NCBI RefSeq assembly: GCF_013167895.1 | Contig: NZ_BLWC01000001.1 | Span: 2,356,001-2,420,000 of the forward strand | DNA length: 64,000 nt | From: Streptomyces fulvorobeus | GTDB lineage: Bacteria > Actinomycetota > Actinomycetes > Streptomycetales > Streptomycetaceae | Direction of reading: 5' to 3' | In this document: positions 9,076 through 19,400 of the stretch, piece by piece | Layout: the number at the start of each line of letters is the position of its first letter | Position numbering within the stretch: position 1 is the stretch's first letter | Position numbers and translations under genes: made by a program | Notes under the pieces: generated by a model | Database searches by the model: none | What the model saw: the letters and a program-made list of their open reading frames with translations, nothing else | Told to the model about the DNA's origin: nothing

Positions 9076-9765
9076 TCAGTGCTGGTAACCGTAGACGCCG
9101 CGCGCCTGGTCACGTACGAGACGGCCCTGCTCGAGCTCGATGACGCGTTTACGCATCTGGTCGACGATGTTCTGGTCGTGGGTCGCCATGATCACGGTGG
9201 TGCCGGTCCTGTTGATCCGGTCCAGCAGCTTCATGATGCCCACGGAGGTCTGCGGGTCGAGGTTGCCGGTCGGTTCGTCCGCGATCAGCAGCATGGGGCG
9301 GTTCACGAACGCCCGCGCGATCGCCACGCGCTGCTGCTCACCACCGGAGAGCTCACCGGGCATCCGGTCCTCCTTGCCGCCGAGACCGACGAGGTCGAGA
9401 ACCTGGGGCACCGCCTTGCGGATCTCACCGCGGGGCTTGCCGATGACCTCCTGCGCGAAGGCCACGTTCTCGGCGACGGTCTTGTTGGGCAGCAGGCGGA
9501 AGTCCTGGAAGACCGTGCCCAGCTGACGGCGCATCTGCGGCACCTTCCAGTTGGACAGCCGCGCGAGGTCCTTGCCGAGGACATGGACCATGCCCTGGCT
9601 CGCGCGCTCCTCACGGAGGATCAGCCGCATGAAGGTGGACTTGCCGGAGCCGGAGGAGCCCACCAGGAAGACGAACTCACCCTTCTCGATGTCGAGTGAG
9701 ACATCGCGGAGCGCGGGGCGGCTCTGCTTCGGGTAGGTCTTGGAGACGTTGTCGAATCGGATCAC
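9076..9765 (-). CDS. ftsE: cell division ATP-binding protein FtsE
   Basis: 229 residues with a complete ABC ATPase signature: Walker [11 protein letters not shown]-loop FQDFRLL, signature [14 protein letters not shown], Walker [10 protein letters not shown] and H-loop MATHDQ. It opens FDNVSKTY as FtsE proteins do. It pairs with FtsX, encoded immediately downstream, and acts at the cytoplasmic face of the division site. It appears to be first in the ftsE-ftsX-S41-smpB run. The 277 bp upstream, shared with the divergent zinc-ribbon gene, must hold its promoter, but I see no convincing hexamers. Confidence 0.97.
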   Translation of the reverse strand: MIRFDNVSKTYPKQSRPALRDVSLDIEKGEFVFLVGSSGSGKSTFMRLILREERASQGMVHVLGKDLARLSNWKVPQMRRQLGTVFQDFRLLPNKTVAENVAFAQEVIGKPRGEIRKAVPQVLDLVGLGGKEDRMPGELSGGEQQRVAIARAFVNRPMLLIADEPTGNLDPQTSVGIMKLLDRINRTGTTVIMATHDQNIVDQMRKRVIELEQGRLVRDQARGVYGYQH

Positions 9766-10042
9766 GGATGCACCACGGTCGGCCGGGAGTAGGTGAGCGT
9801 GACCATACGCGAACCGGGCTCACGCGTGCAGGCGGGCTCCGGAAATGGGTGATTTGTGACACCCGGAACCGGCGGAACCCGCGTCGGCGGGGCCTCCCGC
9901 ACGGGCCCTGCGGTACGCCGGGCGGCGGCCCGCGCCGAAATCCGTGCGAGCTGGCACAGTGGTAGGGGGAACGGCCGCGTTTCCCGGAGCGTTGTGTGGA
10001 GAGAACGTGTATGCGGCTCCGCCGCGCGGAGGAGGAAAGCGC

Positions 10043-10231
10043 ATGACCTATGACCGACTGGTGTGCGCGAACTGCGCGGCGCCCGTGAACGAGGGGCGCT
10101 GCCGCGTCTGCCGGGCCGTGCGGCAGCAGATGGAGCGCGAGCGGGATCAGGGGCCGTTCTCCGGGCTGAACCCCGCGATGCTGATAGCGCTGATGGTGCT
10201 GCTGGTCGCTGCGCTGGCGCTGCTCGCGTAG
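10043..10231 (+). CDS. small zinc-ribbon, single-span membrane protein
   Basis: 62 residues starting at the ATG at 10043, chosen because GGAGGAAA sits at ideal spacing before it. The N-terminus holds a CANC...CRVC zinc-ribbon pattern. A short charged linker (RQQMERERDQ) is followed by one membrane helix (AMLIALMVLLVAALALLA) that ends the protein. No enzymatic function can be assigned; it could be a tiny regulator or assembly factor. It is divergent from ftsE and followed by a strong hairpin, so it is probably monocistronic. Confidence 0.75.
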   Translation: MTYDRLVCANCAAPVNEGRCRVCRAVRQQMERERDQGPFSGLNPAMLIALMVLLVAALALLA

Positions 10232-10278
10232 CAGGCCGCGCAGACCCGCCGGGGGCGCCCCAGGGGCGCGTGACATGC

Positions 10279-10316
10279 AGAGGGACCCGGTCCGCTCGCG
10301 CGGGCCGGGTCCCTCT
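10279..10316. terminator. bidirectional terminator between convergent genes
   Basis: A 12-bp perfect inverted repeat (AGAGGGACCCGG, 10279-10290, with 10305-10316) and a 14-nt loop lie between the convergent zinc-ribbon gene and the surface-protein gene. There is no long T-run, which is normal for Streptomyces hairpin terminators. Confidence 0.75.
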
Positions 10317-10342
10317 TACGTACACCTTGCCGCTGCTCGCCG

Positions 10343-11332
10343 TCAGGCGGCGGTGCGGCCGCTCACCAGGCGCGGAAGAATCCGGAAGCCGATACCACCG
10401 GCGATCATCGTCGCGGCGCCGACCAGCAGGAACGTGGTCTCGGGCGCACCGGTCTCGGCGAGCTCGTCCTTGCCCTTGGGCTGCGCGACCGGCTGGCTGG
10501 CGATGCTGTCCGTGTCGGTGTTGTCGACACACTGGGCGCCGTCGAGGTCGACGGTGCAGGTACCCGCGCCGCCGGCGTCGGTGCCGGAGGACCCGGTGCC
10601 GCCGGCCTGCTGGCCTCCGGTGCCGTTGCCGCCGTTGCCACCGCTTCCGTTACCGCCGGTGGCGTTGCCGTTTCCGCCGTTACCGTTGCCGTTGTTGCCG
10701 TTGCCGTTGCCGCCGTCCTGGGAACCACCGGTTTCCGAGCCGCCGTCGTCGGAGCCGCCCACGGGGTCGGTCCCGCCGACCGGGTCGGTCCCACCCACCG
10801 GGTCAGTGCCGCCCACCGGGTCGGTCCCGCCCACGGGGTCAGTGCCGCCCACCGGGTCGGTCCCGCCGACCGGGTCCGTTCCACCCACCGGGTCAGTGCC
10901 ACCCACCGGGTCCGTCCCGCCGACCGGGTCAGTGCCACCCACCGGGTCCGTCCCGCCGACCGGATCAGTGCCACCCACCGGGTCAGTGCCACCCACCGGG
11001 TCGGTCCCGCCGACCGGATCAGTGCCACCCACCGGGTCAGTGCCACCCACCGGGTCAGTGCCACCGGCCGGGTCAGTGCCACCGGCCGGGTCGGTCCCGC
11101 CCGCCGGGTCCGTGCCACCGGCCGGGTCCGTGCCACCGGCGCCCTCGCCGTTGAAGGCGTCGACTCCGACCTCCAGCCCCTGCTGGTCGGCCTCGGTCTT
11201 CACGCTGAGACCGGCGACGTCTACGCCGAAGCCGACGGCCTGTGCCGCACCGGCTGCGGTGAGCGAGGCGCCCGCGGCGATTACCGCGCCTGCGGCTATC
11301 CGCGCGACGCGGACTCGCGTCTTCTTGGTCAT
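10343..11332 (-). CDS. LAETG-anchored repetitive surface protein (sortase substrate)
   Basis: 329 residues. An N-terminal signal peptide (basic MTKKTRVRVAR, hydrophobic core, AAGAAQA cleavage) is followed by a short unique segment, 21 tandem GGTDP(V/A) hexapeptides, a Gly/Asn/Ser-rich stretch (NGNGNNGNGNGG) and a second unique piece with two cysteines (CTVDLDGAQC). The end is a cell-wall sorting signal: LAETG, a hydrophobic helix and a basic RILPRLVSGRTAA tail. LAXTG is the motif used by class E sortases of Streptomyces. The repeats probably form an extended stalk presenting the N-terminus above the wall. Function is unknown. A likely promoter lies 157-185 bp upstream of the ATG. Confidence 0.88.
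   Translation of the reverse strand: MTKKTRVRVARIAAGAVIAAGASLTAAGAAQAVGFGVDVAGLSVKTEADQQGLEVGVDAFNGEGAGGTDPAGGTDPAGGTDPAGGTDPAGGTDPVGGTDPVGGTDPVGGTDPVGGTDPVGGTDPVGGTDPVGGTDPVGGTDPVGGTDPVGGTDPVGGTDPVGGTDPVGGTDPVGGTDPVGGTDPVGGTDPVGGSDDGGSETGGSQDGGNGNGNNGNGNGGNGNATGGNGSGGNGGNGTGGQQAGGTGSSGTDAGGAGTCTVDLDGAQCVDNTDTDSIASQPVAQPKGKDELAETGAPETTFLLVGAATMIAGGIGFRILPRLVSGRTAA
10758..11136 (-). repeat. 21 tandem 18-bp repeats encoding GGTDP(V/A)
   Basis: Counting each conserved GG(G/A)TC core gives 21 units of 18 bp. The four units nearest the N-terminus encode GGTDPA and the rest GGTDPV. Third positions alternate among a few variants (for example CCGACCGGGTC against CCCACCGGGTC), so units seem to have spread by duplication of small blocks. 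Copy number is likely to vary between strains. Confidence 0.9.
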
Positions 11333-11488
11333 CTGCTGCTACCCCCAGTAGCCGTTCTGAATATGGAGCAGCCATATGCGGGTCCTCGGTTCCGCGGGGT
11401 TGCGCTCTCCGCGGGGCCCACGTCGTGCTGTGGTCCGCCCGCCCGCCCCCGCCCGCACCCGTCCCGGACATACGCATGCTGCCTGAGC

Positions 11489-11517
11489 ACCTTGTCCAGA
11501 GTTAAGGGTTACGTCAA
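11489..11517 (-). promoter_or_regulatory. candidate vegetative promoter of the LAETG protein gene
   Basis: The minus strand reads TTGACG (11512-11517), 17 bp, then CAAGGT (11489-11494), a fair match to TTGACN-N17-TAGRRT. It implies a leader of about 150 nt before the ATG at 11332. The 358-bp gap between prfB and this gene otherwise holds only the prfB terminator and an isolated plus-strand TTGACA at 11554-11559 without a good -10. Confidence 0.5.
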
Positions 11518-11643
11518 GGCCGTTTCGTGTAATGCGCACCGCTATGAGGGCTCTTGACAGTCATTCGGCACCACGACTGTGACGCATTCACCACGCCGCT
11601 CCCTCAACTCCCGCACGCCGGACGCTCCTCGGACACGGAAGAA

Positions 11644-11668
11644 CCCGGGCGGCACAAGGCCGTCCGGG
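11644..11668 (-). terminator. prfB terminator hairpin
   Basis: A 10-bp stem with one G-U pair (11644-11653 with 11659-11668) and a 5-nt loop lies 23 bp after the prfB stop. On the minus strand it is followed by TTCTTCC. It fits an intrinsic terminator of the weak-tail type common in this genus. Confidence 0.65.
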
Positions 11669-11690
11669 CTCGACCACGGGGTGTCAGGGG

Positions 11691-12797
11691 TTACTTCTCG
11701 CTCTGCTTGCGCCAGCGGATGCCGGCCTCGATGAAGCCGTCGATCTCGCCGTTGAAGACCGCTTCGGGGTTGCCCATCTCGAAGTCCGTACGCAGGTCCT
11801 TGACCATCTGGTACGGGTGCAGGACGTACGAACGCATCTGGTTGCCCCAGGAGTTGCCGCCGTCGCCCTTGAGCGCGTTCATCTTCGCCTGCTCCTCCTG
11901 GCGGCGGCGCTCAAGGAGCTTCGCCTGGAGGACGTTCATGGCGGACGCCTTGTTCTGGATCTGCGAGCGCTCGTTCTGGCAGGAGACGACGATGCCGGTC
12001 GCCAGGTGGGTCAGGCGCACCGCGGAGTCCGTGGTGTTGACGCCCTGGCCGCCCGGGCCCGAGGAGCGGTACACGTCGACGCGCAGCTCGGACTCGTCGA
12101 TCTCGATGTGGTCGGTCTGCTCGACCACCGGCAGCACCTCGACGCCCGCGAAGGACGTCTGGCGGCGCCCCTGGTTGTCGAAGGGCGAGATCCGGACGAG
12201 CCGGTGGGTGCCCTGCTCGACGGAGAGCGTCCCGTACGCGTACGGGACCTCGACCGTGAAGGTGGTCGACTTGATGCCGGCCTCTTCCGCGTACGCCGTC
12301 TCGTAGACCTCGGTCTTGTAGCCGTGCCGCTCGGCCCAGCGGAGGTACATGCGCTGGAGCTTCTCGGCGAAGTCGGCGGCGTCGACGCCACCGGCCTCGG
12401 CGCGGATGGTGACCAGCGCCTCGCGCGAGTCGTACTCGCCGGAGAGAAGGGTGCGGACCTCCATCTCGTCCAGCGCCTTGCGCACGGACTCCAGCTCGGT
12501 CTCCGCCTCGCTCAGCGCGTCCGCGTCGCCCTCGTCCTCGGCGAGCTCGAACATGATGCCGAGATCGTCGATGCGCCCGCGCAGGGTCTCGGTCTTGCGG
12601 ACCTCGGCCTGGAGGTGCGAGAGCTTGCTCGTGATCTTCTGCGCCGCCTCCGGGTCGTCCCAGAGGGACGGCGCCGCGGCCTGGTCCTCCAGCGCGGCGA
12701 TGTCCGCCCTCAGCGCATCCAGGTCCAGGACGGCCTCGATCGACCTCATGGTGGAGGAGAGGGACTTCAGCTCTTCGGAAATATCGACGACTGCCAC
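11691..12797 (-). CDS. prfB: peptide chain release factor 2
   Basis: 368 residues from the GTG at 12797; the same frame stays open far upstream through the kinase gene but that is not coding. The GGQ motif ([17 protein letters not shown]) that triggers peptide release and the SPF tripeptide that reads UGA/UAA ([11 protein letters not shown]) are both present, identifying RF2 rather than RF1. The programmed frameshift and early UGA found in many bacterial prfB genes are absent, as is known for high-GC actinobacteria. UGA is the main stop codon in this region, consistent with heavy demand for this factor. It follows the kinase gene by 71 bp. Confidence 0.97.
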   Translation of the reverse strand: MAVVDISEELKSLSSTMRSIEAVLDLDALRADIAALEDQAAAPSLWDDPEAAQKITSKLSHLQAEVRKTETLRGRIDDLGIMFELAEDEGDADALSEAETELESVRKALDEMEVRTLLSGEYDSREALVTIRAEAGGVDAADFAEKLQRMYLRWAERHGYKTEVYETAYAEEAGIKSTTFTVEVPYAYGTLSVEQGTHRLVRISPFDNQGRRQTSFAGVEVLPVVEQTDHIEIDESELRVDVYRSSGPGGQGVNTTDSAVRLTHLATGIVVSCQNERSQIQNKASAMNVLQAKLLERRRQEEQAKMNALKGDGGNSWGNQMRSYVLHPYQMVKDLRTDFEMGNPEAVFNGEIDGFIEAGIRWRKQSEK

Positions 12798-12868
12798 GGG
12801 TCCAGCGTAACGGCTGGCGGAGTGAAGCTGTCCCTCACCCGCTGCCGGGCCCCCGTTCGCGCCGGGCG

Positions 12869-14107
12869 CTACGGCGATGTGGGCGCCGAGTTCCTGGTGT
12901 CCTGGGGGGTCGGTTCCACGCTGTCGCCACCCGTCGCCATCCAGCTGCCGACCCCCACCGCCGACCCGAGGACGACCGCAGCCACACCCAGGGTGATACG
13001 CCGCTTGCGGACCGCGGCCGACTTGTTGCGGGCCGAGCCGGGGCGCGGACGGCCCGGGGCGCGCGGCGCGCGGGCCGTGCCCAGCGGGCCACCGGCCAGT
13101 TCGTCGGGTGCGGGGACGCGCATGCTCGTGTGGGTGTCGCGGTTGGAGTCCGGAGCGGCGCCGGGCACGAGGGGGACCGCGCCGCGGCGGCGGGGCTCCC
13201 CGGCGGCCGGGGCGTACTGCTGCTCGTCGTAGGTCTGCGGTTCCGGCTCGGTGTCGGGCTCGTCCACGTCCAGCGGCGGGATGCCCGACAGGAGCGGCAG
13301 CAGCTCGCGCAGCCTGGCCGCGAGTTCGGAGGCCCGCAGCCGGGAGGCCGGAGCCTTGGCGAGGCACTGGACCAGGAGCTGCCAGAGCTCCTCCGGGATG
13401 CCCGGGAGGGGGACGACCGTCTCCGTGACATGGCGGCGCAGGACGGCGCCCGGGTGGCCGCCGCCGAAGGGCGTGAATCCGGCGAGGAGCTCGTACAGCA
13501 CCGTCGCGAGGGCGTAGATGTCGACGGCGGCGCGCGGCGGGAGGCCCTCGACGATCTCGGGGGCCAGATAGTCCGGCGTACCGATGATCCTGGTGGCCTT
13601 GGTGCGGCGCGGGGTGTCGATCAGCTTGGCGACACCGAAGTCGGTGAGCAGGGCCGGGTGCGAGCCGCCGGGGCCGAGCGGACCCTCCATGTCGAGCAGG
13701 ATGTTCTCCGGCTTGACGTCCCGGTGGACCACTCCGGCGGCGTGCGCGGCGGCCAGGCCGTCGGCGACGTCCGCGATGATCGAGGCCGCGGCCTCGGGGG
13801 CGAGCCTGCGCTCGCGGTCCAGTCGGGTGCGCAGATCGGTTCCGCGTACGAGGTCCATGACGAGCGCCAGGTCGGTGCCGTCCACCACGAGGTCGCGGAC
13901 GGCGACGACGCGCGGGTGATCGAGTCCGAGCAGGGCGGTGCGCTCCTGGACGAAGCGGCCCACGAGCTCCTGGTCGGAGGCGAGGTCCTCGCGCAGCAGC
14001 TTGATGGCGACGGGGCCTTCCGGCCCCTCGCCGAGCCACACCGTGCCGGCGCTGCCGCGCCCCAGAATCTGGTGGGCGGTGTACCGGCTGCCGATATTCC
14101 GTGCCAA
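12869..14107 (-). CDS. pkaB: membrane-anchored Ser/Thr protein kinase PkaB-like
   Basis: 412 residues from a TTG at 14107, chosen because GAGGGAG lies 4-10 bases upstream and the protein then opens [16 protein letters not shown] like its paralogue. A TTG at 14149 is possible. The kinase domain has the Gly loop GRGSAGTVW, catalytic lysine in [17 protein letters not shown] and DFGVAKL, all intact. After about residue 260 come an acidic and proline-rich juxtamembrane segment, a basic RKRR and one membrane helix ([20 protein letters not shown]), with only a short outer tail and no PASTA repeats. It lies just after pkaA on the same strand. Gene order matches Streptomyces pkaA-pkaB-prfB. Confidence 0.9.
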   Translation of the reverse strand: MARNIGSRYTAHQILGRGSAGTVWLGEGPEGPVAIKLLREDLASDQELVGRFVQERTALLGLDHPRVVAVRDLVVDGTDLALVMDLVRGTDLRTRLDRERRLAPEAAASIIADVADGLAAAHAAGVVHRDVKPENILLDMEGPLGPGGSHPALLTDFGVAKLIDTPRRTKATRIIGTPDYLAPEIVEGLPPRAAVDIYALATVLYELLAGFTPFGGGHPGAVLRRHVTETVVPLPGIPEELWQLLVQCLAKAPASRLRASELAARLRELLPLLSGIPPLDVDEPDTEPEPQTYDEQQYAPAAGEPRRRGAVPLVPGAAPDSNRDTHTSMRVPAPDELAGGPLGTARAPRAPGRPRPGSARNKSAAVRKRRITLGVAAVVLGSAVGVGSWMATGGDSVEPTPQDTRNSAPTSP

Positions 14108-14261
14108 GACTGCTCCCTCAGCGGCTGGCGTTGGACCCCCGGTCGACAAAGTTACGCGGCGATCGGGGTGCTGCGTGCCCGGGAGGGCGCCAACCTCGGC
14201 TTCTGCGGGGGAAATCGGCCCCCAGAAGTCGACATAGCTACAGAATCGCCGCTCTCCGGCG

Positions 14262-15956
14262 TCAGTTGCCCGGGTTCTCGACGCTGTCGGCGGCGCTGCC
14301 GAGATCCGAGACCCAGTCCGTCACGGTGGTGATCGCGTCCCCGATCGCCTCCCAGTAGCCCTTACCCTGGGCCACCCAGTCCTGGAGCGGCGTCAGTTCC
14401 CAGATCAGCCAGCTCGCGACGACCAGGAGCACCACGGTGAACAGGCAGCCCTTGAGGCAGCCGAGTCCCGGGATGCGCATCGGGCTGGAGCTGCGCTGCC
14501 TCGGCTGCCGGGGAGCCGGCGGCTGGGGCGGGGTCTGCTGCGGGGGGGCGTACTGCTGGCGCTGCTGCGGCTGTCGCTGGTAGCGCTGGGGCTCCTGCCG
14601 CGGCTGGTGGGGCGGAGGCTGCCGGCGCTGCGGAGGCTGCGGGGGCTGCTGACGGCGCTGCTGCGGCTGCGGGGGCGGCGGCTGCCGGCGCTGGGGGCGG
14701 CGGCGCAGCGGGTCGTCGTCCGGGTCGAGGTACTGCACCTGCGTCTGCTCGTTGCGGTCGCGCGCCGCCTGGAGCTGCGACTGCCAGGGGTGCGGGCCGT
14801 CGGGCTCGGGAGGTCCGTCGGGCCGGGGCGGCACGGGCGGCATGACGGAGGTCGGATCGGCGCCGCCCGCCCCCTGGCCGTACCCCTGCCCCGGGTCCTG
14901 GCCGGGGCTCCGGCGCATGACGCTGGTCGCGGCGGAGGGGTCGTAGGCGTCCTGGCCGTACGCGTTCGGGTCGTACGAGCCCGCGTTGCCCGGCAGCACC
15001 TGCGTGAGGTCGGCGGCGCCCGGTGTCTCGGGCACCGCCGCGGGTGCCGGATCGGGGGCGAGCAGGGCGCCCACCCCGTCGGCCGCCGCGATCTGGGCGG
15101 AGTTCGCGTGCACGCCGATGCCCGCGGCGACGGTACGCAGCGCGCGGGCCAGGTTCTCGGCGCTGGGCCGCTGGTCGGGGTCCTTGCGCAGGCAGCGCTC
15201 GATGACCGTCCACAGCGGTTCCGGGACCGTGGCGGGGCGGCGCGGCTCCTCGCTGAGGTGGCGGTGCAGCACTTCGAGCGCGGTACCGCCGGCGAACGGC
15301 GGACGGCCGGTGACCAGCTCGTACAGCAGGATGCCGGCGCCGTAGATGTCGACGGCGGAGGTCTGCGGGCGGCCCTCCGCCGACTCCGGCGCCACGTAGG
15401 CGGGCGTCCCGACGAACTCGTGCGTCCGGGTCAGGCCCGGGGAGTCGGCGAGCCGCGCGATGCCGAAGTCGGTGAGCATCGGGCGCATCCGGCCGTCGCG
15501 CTGGTCGAGCACCACGTTGGCGGGCTTGAGGTCGCGGTGGACGACGCCGTCGGCGTGGCTCGCGGCCAGCGCGTCGGCGATCTGGGCGGTGAGGAGCGAC
15601 GCGGCGACCGGGGTGAGCGGGCCGTTGTCGCGGAGATAACGGTGCAGGTCCGGGCCGTCGATCAGGTCCATGACGAGAGCGAGGAGATCCCCCTCGACGA
15701 CCAGGTCCCGGGTGCGCACGATGTTCTCGTGGGTGAGCCGGAGCAGCACGGAGCGCTCACGCAGGAACCGCATCACGACGTCCGCGTCGTTGGCGAGCTC
15801 CTCCTTGAGGACCTTGATCGCGACGGTCTCACCGGGCTGGCCCGCGACGGCCGCCTCGGCGCCGGCGGTCTCCCGCTGGCGGGCCCGCCAGACGGTGCCG
15901 GTGGCGCCGCGTCCGAGCGGCTCCTCCAGGAGGTACTTGCTGCCTACAGGCCGCAC
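14262..15956 (-). CDS. pkaA: membrane-associated Ser/Thr protein kinase PkaA-like
   Basis: 564 residues from the GTG at 15956 (VRPVGSKYLLEE). Kinase motifs are intact: GRGATGTVWRA, VAIKVLKEEL, HRDLKPANVVL, DFGIARL and APESAEG. Residues from about 280 to 500 are low complexity, including a run dominated by Pro, Gln and Arg (QRRQQPPQPPQRRQ) before one membrane helix (CLFTVVLLVVASWLIWEL) with two cysteines (GCLKGC) at its cytoplasmic border. The outer tail is short. The kinase autophosphorylates and phosphorylates other proteins on Ser/Thr (family knowledge). It is divergent from the FHA protein gene, a natural phosphothreonine-reading partner, and 154 bp ahead of pkaB. Confidence 0.9.
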   Translation of the reverse strand: MRPVGSKYLLEEPLGRGATGTVWRARQRETAGAEAAVAGQPGETVAIKVLKEELANDADVVMRFLRERSVLLRLTHENIVRTRDLVVEGDLLALVMDLIDGPDLHRYLRDNGPLTPVAASLLTAQIADALAASHADGVVHRDLKPANVVLDQRDGRMRPMLTDFGIARLADSPGLTRTHEFVGTPAYVAPESAEGRPQTSAVDIYGAGILLYELVTGRPPFAGGTALEVLHRHLSEEPRRPATVPEPLWTVIERCLRKDPDQRPSAENLARALRTVAAGIGVHANSAQIAAADGVGALLAPDPAPAAVPETPGAADLTQVLPGNAGSYDPNAYGQDAYDPSAATSVMRRSPGQDPGQGYGQGAGGADPTSVMPPVPPRPDGPPEPDGPHPWQSQLQAARDRNEQTQVQYLDPDDDPLRRRPQRRQPPPPQPQQRRQQPPQPPQRRQPPPHQPRQEPQRYQRQPQQRQQYAPPQQTPPQPPAPRQPRQRSSSPMRIPGLGCLKGCLFTVVLLVVASWLIWELTPLQDWVAQGKGYWEAIGDAITTVTDWVSDLGSAADSVENPGN

Positions 15957-16429
15957 GTCATGCGCTCCCTGCTGATCGTGGTGCTTGCCGTCCGCCGGGC
16001 CTGCCCGGATGTTCCGGCCCACTCTAGTGGGGCCGAACGGCCTGTCGGCCGGTCGTCTCCCGGCCGTGTTCCCGCTGTGTCCTGTGTGTCCTGGAGTGTG
16101 TGGGGGTGAAGACGCGACGTACGCGCGAATGGTTGTCGCACGGGCGTCCGACATCGATGTCCGGGGGTCCCGGGAAGCCTTCGCAGTGCCGCGGGAGGGA
16201 CCCGAGCAGGCACTTTCAGCTCCACAGCCGACCATTCAAGATCATTTCGTACCGGTCCCCGGGCGTGTTGTCAGTGGCAGGTGACAGGATGCCTCCAGCA
16301 CGGAACCGTGGGGTCGGGAGCCTCGCGGTACGTGACGACCTGTACCGGACGACGCGTCCGTGCCGGGTGGGGGGAGTCACAGGTCATCTCCCCTGCCGGG
16401 TGCCCGCGCAGAAGGGACCGCTGACGGCG
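15957..16429. other. 473-bp divergent intergenic region, pkaA / FHA gene
   Basis: No coding potential I trust. A minus-strand TAGAGT at 16021-16026 could be the -10 for pkaA, without a good -35. The plus-strand side upstream of the FHA gene shows no clear promoter hexamers and no strong hairpin. Confidence 0.5.
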
Positions 16430-19400
16430 ATGCAGATCCGGCTGACCGTCCTCGCGCCGCGCAGCGGCCGGACCACGACCCCGGCGAGCGCCTGCGATGT
16501 GCTCGTCACGGCGCCCGCGGGCACCGCGCTCGCCGCCGTCGCCTCCGGGCTGGCCTCGGCCGTCTCCGGGCCCGACAGCTCGATGGGCGGCGGCGCCGTG
16601 GTCCTGTTCGCCGGGCGGGAGCGGCTCGACACGCAGCGCATCGCGCTGGGCGAGCCCCCACTGGTGGACGGCGCGGTGCTCTCGCTCCAGGTTCCCGGTG
16701 AGGACGAGGCGGCGGACGACGCCGTGCCCGCGCACCTCCATGTGGTCGCCGGTCCCGACGCGGGCGGGGTGCATCTGCTGCACGGCGGGCAGATCCGGAT
16801 CGGCCGCTCGGCCGACGCGGACGTCCCGCTGGACGACCCGGACGTGTCGCGGCTGCACTGCGCGGTGACGGTCTCGGACGACGGCAGGGTCTCGGTGAGC
16901 GACCTGGGCTCCACCAACGGCACCTCCCTGGACGGTACGGAGGTCCACGACCGGCCTGTCCGGCTGAACCCCGGCGCTCTGCTGCGGCTCGGCGAGTCGA
17001 GGCTCCGGCTCACCACGGGCGCCCGTACGCCCGTGCTGCCCACCGCCCCGGACGGCGAGGGCCATCTCCGGGTGAACCGGGCGTCCGTCACCCACGCCCC
17101 GGCCGGGGTACGGCACGCGGACGCGGAACACCAGGAGCGCAACGGATACGCGGGCGGCTCGGCACCCGCGTGCGACGCGGCTTCTTCCCAGGGCGGGCCC
17201 GGGCCCGCCGGACACGACGGTGCGCGGGGCGACGCCCTCCAGGGTCCCGCCGGGGAGTACACCTCCGGCACCCCCGGACACGGCGGCCGCCCGCTCACGG
17301 GCGAGGCGCCCCGGCGCGGGGGCATAGGGGCCTGGGCGCGGCGGCTCAAGAGCGGCAGGGGCGAGGCGGCCCCTGACCCGGCGGGACGGGCGGACGAACC
17401 GGGTGGCGTGCCCTCCCCGGCTTCCTCGGCCTCTTTCACGTCCTCCGCTTTCACGCCCTCCGCCCCGCCGTCTGCGCGTTCCACCGCCCCGGAGGGCACC
17501 TGGCCCGACCCGGCAGCGGTGCTGCTGACCGCCCTCGGTCCCGGGCCGCGCCTGTGGGAGCGCGACACTTCTCATCCCGAGGCCCTGGTCGTACGCCTGG
17601 GGACGACCGACCGGGCGGAGCTGCCCGCCGTCCCGGTGACCGTCGGCCTGCGCGAGGCCGGTTCGCTCGGTCTCGCGGGGCCCAGGGCCCGGCTGACCGG
17701 TCTGGCCAGGTCGGTGGTGGCGCAGCTCGCCGCGCTGCACTCGCCGTTCGACCTGGAGATCGTGCTGATCAGCTCGGACCGGGCGCGGGGCGTGGACGAG
17801 CGCCGACGGGAGTGGGCGTGGCTCGGCTGGCTGCCCCATCTGCGGCCGATGCACGGCCAGGACTGCCGTCTGCTCCTGGCGTACGACCGCGAGCAGGCCA
17901 CGGCCCGTACCTCGGAGCTGGTGCGCCGGCTGGACGAGGGGCCGCTCGGCTCCGGCTGGGCCAGTGCCGACCGGGCCGCGGTCTCCGAGGCCGCCCGTCT
18001 GCACACCGGGCCGTACACCGTGGTGGTCGTCGACGGGGACCCCGGCTCGGCCGCTCTGCGCGAGACCACGGCCAGGCTGGCCGGTGCGGGGGCGGCCGCC
18101 GGCATCCATCTGGTCTGCCTGGCCGAGACCCCGGCGTCCTCGCCCACGTCGCCGGTCACCGCGACGTACGACGCGGCCTGCCGGGCCTCGATCGCCTTCC
18201 GCGAGTGCGGGGCCGTCGCGATGCTGAGCGGCGATGTCGCGACCGCGCTGCGCCTGCTGCGCACGGCGGGCGGCCGGCCGGCGGGGCACGGCACGGTGGC
18301 GGCCGTGGACGCCGTGTCGGTGGCCTGGGCCGAACGGTTCGGAAGGGCGCTGGCCCCTCTGCGCGAGGAGGGCTCGGTGGCCCTGCCGGGCCGCCCGATG
18401 GCCGCCGCGCTGCCGCCATCGGCCCGGCTGCTGGACGAGCTGGGGCTGGCGAGGGCCACCCCGGCGTCGTTGATGGCGCGCTGGGCCTCCACGGCGGAGG
18501 AGCAGCCGGGTGCGTCGCGCCCCGCCGCCTCTCCCGCTCCCCCGGCGCCGGACTCCCCCGGCTCGGGCCGCACCGTGAGCACGGCGGCCCGCGTGGGCCC
18601 CCAGCGCACCTCCCCGGAGCGGGACGGCGGGCAGGGAGCGGGGCCGGGGAGTACGCCCCCGGACGGCGCGGCCCACGGCCCGGGCCGTACGCAGTACCCG
18701 GGCACGGACACCGCCGGTCCGGCCCGCACCCCGCACCCCCGCGGCGAGAGCACCGGCTCAGCGCGTACGCCGTACCCGGGCTCCCGCGAGTCCGGGCGCA
18801 CGCCGCACCCGGGCGGGGAGACATCCGCTGCGGACCGCACCCCGCACCAGGCCCCCCACACCGACACCACTCGCACCCCGTACCCCGGCACCGCCACGGC
18901 CTCCGACGCCGACGCCGACGCCGACACCACCGGTGCCGGTGGCCGGGTGCCGGGTGGGACAGGGGTGTACGCCGGGCGGCCGGTTCTCGTGCTCGGGGCC
19001 GGGCCCCGCGGGCCCCTCGGTGTCGACCTGGCCGAGGAAGGGCCGCACCTGCTGATCGAGGGCCCCGCGGGCAGCGGGCGCACCGAGCTGCTGCGTGCCG
19101 TCGCCGCCTCGCTCGCCGCCGCCGCCCGGCCCGACCGGCTCGGCGTCCTGCTCGTCGACGGGGCGGGCAGCGAGCGCGGCGAGGGGCTCGGCCCCTGCAC
19201 GGAGCTCCCGCACGTCTTCTCCCACCTGGTGGCCTCCGATCCCGTGCGGATGCGGGAGTTCGCCCAGGCACTCGGCGGTGAGCTCAAGCGCCGGGCCGAG
19301 CTGCTCGGCCCGCTGGACTTCGCCGAGTGGCACGCCCGGCACGAGGCGGGGCAGCGCACCCTGGCCCGCCGCTCGCCGACCGCCTCCGAGCAGCGCGGCG

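Noticed and set aside
10758..11136. CRISPR-like array
   Set aside because: The units are contiguous 18-bp coding repeats with no spacers, in frame within a surface protein gene.
11554..11559. Plus-strand TTGACA as a promoter for an antisense RNA to prfB
   Set aside because: No acceptable -10 follows at 16-19 bp and the transcript would run straight into a hairpin; evidence is too weak.
12700..12797. Programmed +1 frameshift in prfB
   Set aside because: The frame is uninterrupted from the GTG at 12797 and no early in-frame TGA or CTTTGA-like slippery site exists, as expected in Streptomyces.
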